From: a virus
Virus record (IMG/VR): IMGVR_UViG_3300042549_007820
Span: 1-33,774 of that record
Length of the DNA: 33,774 nt
Strand: one strand, 5' to 3'
Under the pieces are notes generated by a model, which saw only the letters and a program-made list of their open reading frames with translations, was not told where the DNA came from and did no database searches. Position numbers and translations under genes: made by a program. Each line of letters starts with the position of its first letter. The first letter of the stretch is position 1. Of the stretch, positions 18,401-23,760 are shown in pieces.

Positions 18401-19311
18401 GAGCAGCAAGTTCAAGAGTAATTGTCAGCGCTGGCGGCGGCAATATTCATATTAGATCAGAAGCTGGAGATTTTAATCTACGTGCAGCAACAGCCCTTCT
18501 CGGCGGCCTAACTATTGCTGCTGCTGGTGGCACAGTAACAATTAATACTAATTCAAATGCAATTTCAACTACCACCGGCGCATTGAGAGTCGTCGGTGGA
18601 GTAGGAATTGGCGGTACCTTAATGGTTAACGAAAGAATAACTATTGGTACTACAAGTACATCTAATAAATTTGAAGTAGCAGGCACAGCCGGTCAGTTGT
18701 TCAGTGTTGCTGATACTTTTACTGGAACAATATTCAGTGCCAACGATGTTTCTGGCATCCCAAGTATTGAAGTATTGGACACTGGTCTTGTTAAACTTGC
18801 ACAGTATAATGGACAGGTTACAATAAGCACAGGAACAGCAGTTTCTGGCAGCGGACTGGCAGTATGGACAAGTACTTACATTTTATCATTGGGCGTAGGT
18901 ACTAGTGGCAGTGGAACAATTGGTGAAATTCGTGCTACCAACGAAGTTACTGCTTATTATTCAGATCGAAGACTAAAAGAAAATGTTCAGGTAATTGACA
19001 ATGCTGTTACAAAAGTGTTATCATTAACAGGTATCACATACACACCCAATGCCATTGCTGAAAGTTATGGCTACGATAGAACTAAGAAATTGGTTGGTGT
19101 GTTTGCAGACGAGATTGAAGCAGTATTGCCTGAAGCAGTTCGTCCAGCACCGTTTGACGTTGACGACAGCGGCAATAGCAAAAGTGGTGAAAACTATAAA
19201 ACTGTACAGTATGAAAAGATTGTGCCGTTGCTGATTGAAGCTATCAAAGAACAACAGAAATCTATTGAGAATTTACAAAAAGAAATAGCGCAATTGAAGA
19301 GTCAAATTTAA
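12496..19311 (+). CDS. Giant tail fibre (2271 aa) with C-terminal peptidase S74 chaperone
   Basis: A very long trimeric-type fibre. The shaft carries many 'TGAxQVxGGxGxGG' repeats, and many 'GQLxVSAG' and 'xIPYQSxxxTTxF' units in the second half. Residues about 997-1090 match the globular 'VYTDNL...DDGKDIGFMFHYYK' domain of the 1113-residue fibre. Residues 1317-1834 contain 182-residue tandem repeats. The last ~120 residues are a peptidase S74 domain: SDRRLKENV with Ser2156 and Lys2161 in the positions of the known Ser/Lys dyad, 'LVGVFADEIE', 'LPEAV' and a C-terminal coiled coil (LIEAIKEQQKSIENLQKEIA). In this family the domain drives trimer folding and then cuts itself off. The mature fibre would therefore end near residue 2155. 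The gene has its own late promoter. It is a likely major long fibre or host-recognition appendage. Confidence 0.9.
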   Translation: MASQLDFRVKNGLVVQTTATFVSTAQAVSTASGAVQIIGGAGIGGNLWVGGTVNVAGTINASVTGVITSATNIANGTAGQIPYQSAAGVTTFAGPGTAGQVLVSRGASASGPTFQNTLTLAGSTAATSTTTGALVVTGGVGVGQNLYVNNNTVLGTNYNNTATGSKITLRGILQTATVSSIVDTTLNVALALPMNNWSIVSTDGNFVRNVLSKDSSNNVTVGVSGSSFHNDVNIYTGPSGAFNIYSGTGQIRSHFDNQGVLRISTTTVATSTITGALQVAGGVGVGGSAYFGNDLYLTKPTNNYVYLINSNTVGNYNNEIYFKTTNAYSNIGNQSGVGTIAVLDNSDSSKGSIRFFKNGSFTDLGIFASGFGSTSTANLLVRLDQSQFTTDLIVKSSTNAVSTTTGAFQVAGGIGVGGNIVIGGNSTVTNNEVILGTTAVSSTITGALQVRGGVGVGGSVFVGGVVTATNFFAGPWAVSTGTSLAVQWVGSALGTVDTLNFATGTTATVVGRTVTIQAVSQVSTVAQPAAANYFPVFVDSNNTTTSGEILYTTGSFSINPGTGEITVGSTVTSAGFVTPAGAANRPGAHYDIATGQYLHAGQGVNIGGEAGGKLIFGDTFTPSVLEGNPSTIFAYVNNNIAGNQLWYGTSAGLVVGNGVSPLATLDVRGTAIVSSTTNATSTNTGALQVQGGVGIGGSLVVGGTVTATNFVGNLTGIATTASFALLATTASFALVATTSTNLAGGNVGSLPYQSTASSTVFLPLGTVGFILTAGATGPQWSNAESLGITTATNIAGGSAGQLLFQSTGGITAFAGPGTAGQLLVSAGASATGPVYTGTASIYVGRATLTDAVVGAGTGNILIQSANNTTSFLSTGTAGQLLMSAGGAPVFINTASVYVGSAVTVDTVRQTTDQNYYPTMVGTLNAARSANFVFTTSSFRINAASGLMSLSGRLAVNNTDSSTGTNTDNSLYVGGGAWIDKNLTVSGDTTFRGSVVFNGTNTFVYSSSTVYTDNLISLHAPGGSGPGNHTWTIDDGKDIGFMFHYYKTTDKDAFLGFNNATSFLEWYDNGTESGGVFTGTSFGTFRTGAVKLVGGTQNTGNTSTGDLTVLGGVGITGNVYIQGSLNVIGGGSTNIVGIISTATSIAGGSNGQLVYQVSPGVTGFVGPGTAGELLFSGGTGIPVYNSTASTYVGNAVVSTNLRSGTPFQIPYQSSANTTAFASSGTTGRFWQATTNGAPTWTTTANIYVANAAIATNLRSGTPFQIPYQSSANTTAFANSGTTGQFWQAATNGAPTWTTTANMYVSAAANAASLFGGVGGSIPYQSAANTTTFLGIGTNGFVLTSNGSAPVWQALSGLTSGSATTATNLAGGNAWQIPYQTAPGNTAFASSGTVGQFWQAATNGAPTWTTTANMYVANAVVSTNLRGGTIGQLHVQTAADTSGFVGPGTAGQLLVSAGAASPVYTNTASIYVGRAVLADSATTALTANLATTATNLAAGVAGSLPYQSGTGTTTFLGIGTNGFILASNGSAPIWQAISGLSAGSATTATNLAGGNAWQIPYQTAPGATAFANSGTTGQFWQATTNGAPTWTTTANMYVANAVIATNVRGGTIGQLAVQTAANATGFVGPGTAGQLLVSAGAASPVYTNTASIYVGRAVLADSATTALTANLATTATNLAAGVAGSLPYQSSAGITTFLGIGTNGFVLTSNGSAPIWQAISGLSAGSATTATNLAGGNAWQIPYQTAPGATAFANSGTTGQFWQATTNGAPTWTTTANMYVANAAIATNLRGGTIGQLAVQTAANTSGFVGPGTAGQLLVSAGAASPVYTNTSSIYVQNAVVSTNLRGGTAMSVPYQSSAGTTAFVAAGTTGQVLQTNGTGSAPTWVTVSGLGAGSATTATQVNTVAQTGNASYFLTFVDSNNASATGELVYTTSSFTINPATRAVAVGGALSTVGSADLATGLSGDVVQIGAASSRVIVSAGGGNIHIRSEAGDFNLRAATALLGGLTIAAAGGTVTINTNSNAISTTTGALRVVGGVGIGGTLMVNERITIGTTSTSNKFEVAGTAGQLFSVADTFTGTIFSANDVSGIPSIEVLDTGLVKLAQYNGQVTISTGTAVSGSGLAVWTSTYILSLGVGTSGSGTIGEIRATNEVTAYYSDRRLKENVQVIDNAVTKVLSLTGITYTPNAIAESYGYDRTKKLVGVFADEIEAVLPEAVRPAPFDVDDSGNSKSGENYKTVQYEKIVPLLIEAIKEQQKSIENLQKEIAQLKSQI
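16093..16404 (+). repeat. 168-bp tandem coding repeat, two copies
   Basis: The unit starts at 16093 (CTGCGTAGTGGTACACCTTT) and again at 16261, a 168-bp (56-residue) period. It encodes 'NLRSGTPFQIPYQSSANTTA', then a 'FWQA(T/A)TNGAPTWTTTAN' segment. The second copy runs until about 16404. Related segments are embedded in the 546-bp repeats downstream. Confidence 0.85.
16447..17996 (+). repeat. 546-bp tandem coding repeats (182 aa), 2.8 copies
   Basis: Copies begin at 16447, 16993 and 17539, an exact 546-bp period. The third copy ends near 17996 where the sequence diverges to VQNAVV. Each copy encodes 'GSLPYQS', 'LGIGTNGF', 'GGNAWQIPYQTAPG', 'FWQA', 'GTIGQL', 'GPGTAGQLLVSAGAASPVYT' and 'YVGRAVLADSATT'. 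Copies two and three share exact blocks of about 59 bp (17080-17138 and 17626-17684), yet elsewhere differ mostly at third codon positions. Confidence 0.9.
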
Positions 19312-19336
19312 TTGCTCAAAATTTAAGGTATAAAAT

Positions 19337-19996
19337 ATGAGCGTAAGTTATGGAACATCAATTGCTACATCTGGACTGGTATTGTGTTTAGATGCCGTTA
19401 ATATTAAAAGTTATCCCGGCAGTGGTACAAAATGGTATGATTTGTCAACTACTAATAGAGCATGTACTCTTAACAATGGCCCTTCTTATACCAGCGGTAT
19501 TGGTGGATATTTTACATTTGACGGTGTTGATGATAATGTAACTGTTGGTACACTAAGTGGTTACGGAACATCAGTAACATGCGAGGCTGTATTTAAAACT
19601 ACCAGCGGTAATACCTGGAAAAACATAATATGTGGACCGACTAACGATGTTATATTTACAGTAAATGGCGGGCTTTTGAATTTTGGATGTCAAGGCAGTT
19701 CTCCTATTCCACATGCAAACTATAGCACCACAACTGTAAACACAGGAGCATGGTTTCATGGAGTAGCAACCTATGATGGAAGTAATGTTAGAGTTTATAT
19801 TAATGGAGTAAAAGAAAGTACTAATGCTAGAACAGGTACAATAACTCCAGGATCATTATATGTTGGATCAAATAGTGGCGGCAGTAGCGAATTTTTTGTT
19901 GGGCAGTTAGGATTTGTCAAAATTTACAATACTGTATTAACAGATACTCAAGTTCTACAAAACTTTAATGCAGTAAGAGGGAGGTACGGACTATGA
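19337..19996 (+). CDS. LamG/concanavalin A-like lectin-fold protein 1 (219 aa)
   Basis: The N-terminus 'GLVLCLDAVNIKSYPGSG' followed by 'WYDLS', 'FDGVDDNVTV' and a late 'VRVYINGVKE' strand is the pattern of phage LamG (laminin G/concanavalin A-like) domains. These bind glycans or decorate tails and capsids. One domain fills the whole protein. It ends in 'FNAVRGRYGL', a tail shared with the next two genes. There is no signal peptide. It starts 25 nt after the S74 fibre, with AAGGT upstream. The stop overlaps the next start as ATGA, and its last codons supply GGAGGT for that start. A role as fibre tip or receptor-binding accessory is inferred. Confidence 0.82.
   Translation: MSVSYGTSIATSGLVLCLDAVNIKSYPGSGTKWYDLSTTNRACTLNNGPSYTSGIGGYFTFDGVDDNVTVGTLSGYGTSVTCEAVFKTTSGNTWKNIICGPTNDVIFTVNGGLLNFGCQGSSPIPHANYSTTTVNTGAWFHGVATYDGSNVRVYINGVKESTNARTGTITPGSLYVGSNSGGSSEFFVGQLGFVKIYNTVLTDTQVLQNFNAVRGRYGL
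19980..19985 (+). promoter_or_regulatory. Intragenic Shine-Dalgarno for lectin gene 2
   Basis: GGAGGT lies inside the RGRYG codons of the first lectin gene, 7 nt before the ATG at 19993. Together with the ATGA overlap it predicts translational coupling. Confidence 0.8.
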
Positions 19997-20673
19997 GCCT
20001 AAATCACGGACCTTCGATTGCCACATCTGGCTTAACACTATATCTAGATGCTGCCAATATTAAAAGTTATCCAGGAACCGGGTCAACATGGTTTGATTTA
20101 AGCGGCCTTGGCAATAACGGTACACTGGTTAACAGCCCTAGTTGGACCACAGTTGGTGGTGTTAGGACTTTTAGTTTTAACGGTACAAACAACCGTGTTT
20201 CGTTTAGCTACCAAACTCCTGTACAATCAGCTTCAGCAACGGCGTTTACTTGGGGGGTATGGCTTCGGGCCAACCGGAATTTTGACGGAGATTTAGTGAT
20301 GGGCAATAGAGGAACTACACCGTTGCAGTTCTACAAAATGACCACTCAAAAGTTTGAGATGTACCCCGCAGAAATATTTTCTCCGGTGCCGCTTGCAACG
20401 TGGATATATGTTACTGGCGTGTGGAATGGTCTACAATCTGGAGCAAGTAATCTAAAGACGTATATGTATGTAAATGGGGTACAGGTAGGATCGCGAGATG
20501 GAGACACGCCAGATTTCTCACCGAATCCTATGACGTTTAATATAGGTGGTGATGTTGCGGCCAACGAATGGTTCCAAGGTTCCATAGCAGCCGCGCACGT
20601 TTATAACCGCGCTCTTTCAGCAGCAGAAGTAACTCAAAATTTTAGAGCGTTGAGAGGCAGGTACGGAATATGA
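19993..20673 (+). CDS. LamG/concanavalin A-like lectin-fold protein 2 (226 aa)
   Basis: A clear paralogue of the preceding gene: 'SIATSGLTLYLDAANIKSYPG', 'WFDLSGLGNNGTL', 'FSFNGTNNRVSF', 'KTYMYVNGVQVGSRDGD' and a C-terminal 'FRALRGRYGI'. The single LamG fold covers the whole chain. The start overlaps the previous stop (ATGA), and the stop overlaps the next start in the same way. Identity to protein 1 is high at the ends and low in the central loops, where a binding face would be expected. It is probably a glycan-binding tail or fibre accessory; a purely structural role is possible. Confidence 0.82.
   Translation: MSLNHGPSIATSGLTLYLDAANIKSYPGTGSTWFDLSGLGNNGTLVNSPSWTTVGGVRTFSFNGTNNRVSFSYQTPVQSASATAFTWGVWLRANRNFDGDLVMGNRGTTPLQFYKMTTQKFEMYPAEIFSPVPLATWIYVTGVWNGLQSGASNLKTYMYVNGVQVGSRDGDTPDFSPNPMTFNIGGDVAANEWFQGSIAAAHVYNRALSAAEVTQNFRALRGRYGI
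20658..20662 (+). promoter_or_regulatory. Intragenic Shine-Dalgarno for lectin gene 3
   Basis: CAGGT, within AGAGGCAGGT, lies inside the RGRYG codons of lectin gene 2, 7 nt before the ATG at 20670. The spacing is the same as at the first junction, although the match to the anti-Shine-Dalgarno is weaker. Confidence 0.6.
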
Positions 20674-21869
20674 GTGCATTTGGTGGTCCAAACATACAAC
20701 CCAACGGATTGGCATTTTACTATGACATGACCAATACTCAAAAGTCTTTCATTGGACCTCCGGCAACCAATCTAATAACATTTAGTCAAGCATATTCTGG
20801 TGGCAATTTCATGTCTAACTGGACAGGAAACATGTTTAACAATTGGATTAATTCAACAGTTACATCAGGATTTTTAGCACCAGACGGAACAAATACCGCA
20901 GACCAGTTAACAGGGTACTATTCTCGTTATTCTCAAACTATATCTGTTTCTGCAAACACCACATATACATTTTCTTGTTGGGTAAAAAATGCCGGACTAG
21001 TTAATCCAATATTGTTAGGTATAGCTACAGGATTAAATGGCGCAGTGATAAATGCTCCTGCGGTAACTACAAGTGCTCCTATTGATAGTATTGGAGACTG
21101 GTCGAGATACTCTGTAAGTTATACAATACCCGCTACAGGTGTTAATCAAATACAATGTGGCGTAGATTTTGGCGCAAGTAGAGCAAATTCCGCAACGGGC
21201 TATTCTGTATATGCATGGGGAGCACAATGCGAGGTTGGATCGTATGCTACTCCATATATACCAAGCCTTGGGTCGTCCGGAACTAGATCAAACACACAAG
21301 CAATCAGAGACCTTACAAACAACAACACAATCACTGCAACAAGTCTAACATACGCAAGTGACGGCACATTTAGTTTTAATGGTTCTAATTTTATCACTAT
21401 ACCAAATACAACTTTAGGCAATGGCACAACACCCTGGACAGTTAGTGCATGGGTTAAAACTACAACTACTACAAATGATCTAGGTAACGGGTCTGTGATG
21501 TCAAACTCCAGTGGCGGTCCGGTGTATTCAATGATGGGAGTAAACAGTGGAAGAATTGTATACTGGACTTATCAAAGCAGTGCATGGGCTCAGAAACTTG
21601 GTATAAGAACTGTAAACGATAACAATTGGCATATGCTAACATGGATAAACTACGATAATAATACCATGGACATGTATGTGGACGGAACATTAGATGCAAA
21701 CGTTGCAAATTCAACTTCTGGTAATAATAACCCAGTTGATAGAATTGGTGGGTCATGGTCGGCACAGTTTGTAGGATCCATAGCATCAGTTTCAAGATAC
21801 ACTAGAGCACTAACCGCAACAGAAGTCCGACAAAATTTCAATGCTGTTAGAACAAGATACGGCATATAA
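20670..21869 (+). CDS. Two-domain carbohydrate-binding-like plus LamG protein (399 aa)
   Basis: Residues about 30-205 form a beta-sandwich of the carbohydrate-binding type often seen in phage tail proteins: 'NLITFSQAY', 'APDGTNTADQLTG', 'YTFSCWVKNAG' and 'YVYAWGAQCEVG'-like strands ending 'YATPYIPS'. Residues about 225-399 are a LamG domain (FSFNGSNFITIPN ... DMYVDGTLDANV) with the family tail 'FNAVRTRYGI'. It is the last of three coupled genes. Here the terminal codons lack a Shine-Dalgarno, fitting the absence of a coupled downstream gene. It probably binds a surface polysaccharide. No catalytic residues for hydrolysis are apparent. Confidence 0.82.
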   Translation: MSAFGGPNIQPNGLAFYYDMTNTQKSFIGPPATNLITFSQAYSGGNFMSNWTGNMFNNWINSTVTSGFLAPDGTNTADQLTGYYSRYSQTISVSANTTYTFSCWVKNAGLVNPILLGIATGLNGAVINAPAVTTSAPIDSIGDWSRYSVSYTIPATGVNQIQCGVDFGASRANSATGYSVYAWGAQCEVGSYATPYIPSLGSSGTRSNTQAIRDLTNNNTITATSLTYASDGTFSFNGSNFITIPNTTLGNGTTPWTVSAWVKTTTTTNDLGNGSVMSNSSGGPVYSMMGVNSGRIVYWTYQSSAWAQKLGIRTVNDNNWHMLTWINYDNNTMDMYVDGTLDANVANSTSGNNNPVDRIGGSWSAQFVGSIASVSRYTRALTATEVRQNFNAVRTRYGI

Positions 21870-21886
21870 TTACAAATAACAAATTG

Positions 21887-21894
21887 GCTAAATA
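21887..21894 (+). promoter_or_regulatory. Possible late promoter box (distal)
   Basis: GCTAAATA, two mismatches from TATAAATA, is identical to the box upstream of the tail sheath gene (28951). It lies 68 nt before the ATG at 21963. A second candidate closer to the gene exists at 21931. Confidence 0.4.
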
Positions 21895-21910
21895 CTGGAT
21901 CAACTTTGAA

Positions 21911-21929
21911 ACCAAGTAAATTTACTGGT
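21911..21929. other. Near-perfect 19-bp palindrome between two late-like boxes
   Basis: ACCAAGTAAATTTACTGGT is self-complementary apart from one unpaired A (ACCA-A-GTAAA/TTTAC-TGGT). It has no loop and no T run, so it is not a normal terminator. It could be a protein-binding site or a short hairpin in the leader of a transcript starting at the distal box. Confidence 0.45.
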
Positions 21930-21930
21930 C

Positions 21931-21938
21931 AATAAATA
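21931..21938 (+). promoter_or_regulatory. Late promoter-like box upstream of the 73-residue protein
   Basis: AATAAATA, one mismatch from the T4 late consensus and identical to the box at 69-76, lies 24 nt before the ATG at 21963. A TAAGGAAA ribosome site lies between. Confidence 0.55.
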
Positions 21939-21962
21939 ACAAGGCCGCTAAGGAAACAATAA

Positions 21963-22184
21963 ATGCCAGTTTTGCCAGCAACGGGATCTGCAATATCAAT
22001 GGGTAAGGTACAAGCAGCATACAACAACGTACCTGCAGGTACCGGTGGTAGTGCCATTGCCGGCAGTCAAAACGTGCGGCTAAGTGCATCATTGGGTGCA
22101 AACTATGGCGGTAAAGTGGCAGGAACACAGATTAGTTTTTCCGCTACCTTTGGCGGAAAAACAGCACCGTTCACATATGCCTAA
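21963..22184 (+). CDS. Small Gly/Ser/Ala-rich structural protein (73 aa)
   Basis: The start 'LPATGSAISMGKVQAAY' resembles the short 'SG-x-ISLxDIxxxLG' motif found in small proteins and domains near phage tail fibres. The rest is low-complexity Gly/Ala/Ser with alternating hydrophobic residues (IAGSQNVRLSASLG, ISFSATFGG), suggesting a small beta-rich virion component. There is no membrane segment. TAAGGAAA gives a good ribosome site. It begins a new unit with its own late-like box and is followed 11 nt later by the unknown 158-residue gene. The coding assignment is good; the function is unknown. Confidence 0.7.
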   Translation: MPVLPATGSAISMGKVQAAYNNVPAGTGGSAIAGSQNVRLSASLGANYGGKVAGTQISFSATFGGKTAPFTYA

Positions 22185-22195
22185 ACGGATTAAAA

Positions 22196-22672
22196 ATGAA
22201 AAAGAAAAAATTAGATATTGACAAGTTGATTAAATGTGCTACAATTGGAACAAGCCGCTGGGAATTAGACAACATTGTCTACCATGACAGAACTTCTAAC
22301 CCGGCAACCTTGTTGGATTTCTTAAAAAGAATTCAACTGTTAGAAAGCCTTGAAACTGTTTCAGAAGCAGAAAAAAACGAGTTGACAATATTGAGAGAAC
22401 TTGCAGAAGAATTAGACGTGGATGATTGCGAACAATTATTGAGCAATCAAGACGATGTTGCACAACAACATTTTATTGAAAATTTAGCAAGACAGGGTGC
22501 ATTGGAAACGCTGTGTAAAAATGAAATCAGCATTGCCACAATGACAACCATGTGCAAACTCAGTCCCAACGACTTTGTGTTGGCAGCAAAACGCAGCCAA
22601 GACATAATTAATGCAATTCAGGAATTGGTAATTCAAGGTGAAACTTTGAGTAAAGATGTAGCAGGTGCATGA
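22196..22672 (+). CDS. Unknown acidic, helical protein (158 aa)
   Basis: I do not recognise this protein. It opens with a lysine cluster (MKKKKLD). It is then strongly acidic and helical (LETVSEAEKNELTIL, LAEELDVDDCEQLLS), with four Cys, and has no signal peptide or membrane helix. The stop overlaps the start of the glycosyltransferase gene (ATGA), so the two are translationally coupled and may act together. It could be a chaperone-like or scaffold-like small protein, or an accessory of the glycosyltransferase. Neither is shown by motif. A purine-poor leader (CGGATTAAAA) gives only a weak ribosome site. Confidence 0.7.
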   Translation: MKKKKLDIDKLIKCATIGTSRWELDNIVYHDRTSNPATLLDFLKRIQLLESLETVSEAEKNELTILRELAEELDVDDCEQLLSNQDDVAQQHFIENLARQGALETLCKNEISIATMTTMCKLSPNDFVLAAKRSQDIINAIQELVIQGETLSKDVAGA

Positions 22673-23322
22673 GTAAAAGCGTATTTGCTTCCAGCCAGTG
22701 GAGCCTAAAAAAATCTAAACTGGCAGTACTTAGTCCAACCAGGGACCATGTACATTCGGCGTTCAGCAAGTGTCTAGTTGAGCTGGTCAAACTCAATACC
22801 ATGAATGGTTTAGATACCCATGTAGTATTTGATGCCAGCACAGTGTTGCTGACTCAGCGAGAACGATTAGCTTTAGAAGCCAAAAACATCGGTGCTGAAT
22901 ACATGCTGTGGCTAGACAGCGACATGGTGTTCCCTCCAACTACTGCACTGAGACTGTTGGCACACAAAGAGCCTGTGGTCGCTGCCAACTATGTACGTAG
23001 ACAACTACCAGCCAAAGGTGTTGCTTATGAAACCATCGGCGATTGGTCCAATCCCTTGCCATTCGAACCGCAAGATGATTTGGTTGATGTAGAAGGTATT
23101 GGTATGGGATGTATGTTGGTCAAAACCAGCATCCTAGACGAGATAGCACAACCTTGGTTTGAATTTGGATGGACTCCAGCCAGCAATGATCACTTGGGTG
23201 AAGACATGATCTTTTGTCAAAAAATGGCGCAGGCTGGCTATGGTGTCAAAGTTGATACACAACTCAGCATGGAAATGCGACATCTAGGAACCTGGGCATT
23301 TGGTCCAGATCTAATCGATTAA
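22669..23322 (+). CDS. GT-A type glycosyltransferase-like protein (217 aa)
   Basis: Residues 17-26 ('KLAVLSPTRD') form a first Rossmann-like strand. 'AEYMLWLDSDMVFP' carries a DSD motif at 83-85, the metal/nucleotide-sugar binding signature of GT-A enzymes. 'VEGIGMGCMLV' (141-151), 'GEDMIFC' (177-183) and 'HLG' (205-207) match the later conserved positions of phage family-2-like glycosyltransferases. It is cytoplasmic, with no membrane helix. It could glycosylate virion proteins such as the adjacent fibres, or modify the host surface. The acceptor is unknown. Its 3' end overlaps the Nudix gene on the other strand by 12 bp. Confidence 0.78.
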   Translation: MSKSVFASSQWSLKKSKLAVLSPTRDHVHSAFSKCLVELVKLNTMNGLDTHVVFDASTVLLTQRERLALEAKNIGAEYMLWLDSDMVFPPTTALRLLAHKEPVVAANYVRRQLPAKGVAYETIGDWSNPLPFEPQDDLVDVEGIGMGCMLVKTSILDEIAQPWFEFGWTPASNDHLGEDMIFCQKMAQAGYGVKVDTQLSMEMRHLGTWAFGPDLID

Positions 23323-23760
23323 ATCCAACAACAATTCCAGTTTTGCTCGTATCACTTTGCTGGCAAGACTGGCTTTTACACCTTGATGCAATGGCTTGGG
23401 CCAACTGTCAAAACTACACCATGCATATCCTGAATGTTCTTTGTTTAAAACAGGGATAAATTCATTGTCTACCAACACCACATAGGTGTTGTATTGGAAG
23501 TTTTGGTCATTGCTGGTAAACAGTTCCAGCGGTATGGTTTTCTTGATGTTGTTGACCACACCAATTTCTTCTTCAATTTCTCTTTTGAGAGCTTCAAACG
23601 CAGTTGCATCTGAAGGTTCTTTTCTTCCTCCAACCAAGCCCCATGTGCCTGCGGTCTTACCTTGTGTGCGCAACAACAGTAGAAACCTCTTGGTATCCTT
23701 GGCCAGAAACAGTCCGCCACTGGCAATAATTTGTTGCGGGTTTATAGAATTATTCTCCAT
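23311..23760 (-). CDS. Nudix hydrolase (149 aa)
   Basis: The Nudix box spans residues 44-68. It has 'GGRKEP', then the catalytic helix REIEEEIGV (60-68) with the metal-binding Glu residues intact. Compared with GX5EX7REUXEEXGU, Asp51 replaces the middle Glu and one extra residue lies before REIEEE. Such enzymes hydrolyse nucleoside diphosphates linked to another moiety (for example oxidised dNTPs, sugar nucleotides or capped RNA); the substrate cannot be read here. The start lies 19 bp inside the end of gp15, so it is translated from the gp14-gp15 late transcript. The last four residues (DLID) lie in the overlap with the convergent glycosyltransferase gene. A nucleotide-sugar substrate would fit that neighbour. 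Confidence 0.88.
   Translation of the reverse strand: MENNSINPQQIIASGGLFLAKDTKRFLLLLRTQGKTAGTWGLVGGRKEPSDATAFEALKREIEEEIGVVNNIKKTIPLELFTSNDQNFQYNTYVVLVDNEFIPVLNKEHSGYAWCSFDSWPKPLHQGVKASLASKVIRAKLELLLDLID

Noticed and set aside
19337-21869. Diversity-generating retroelement targeting the lectin genes
   Set aside because: No reverse transcriptase gene or template repeat is visible in the window, and there is no adenine-biased variable repeat pair.
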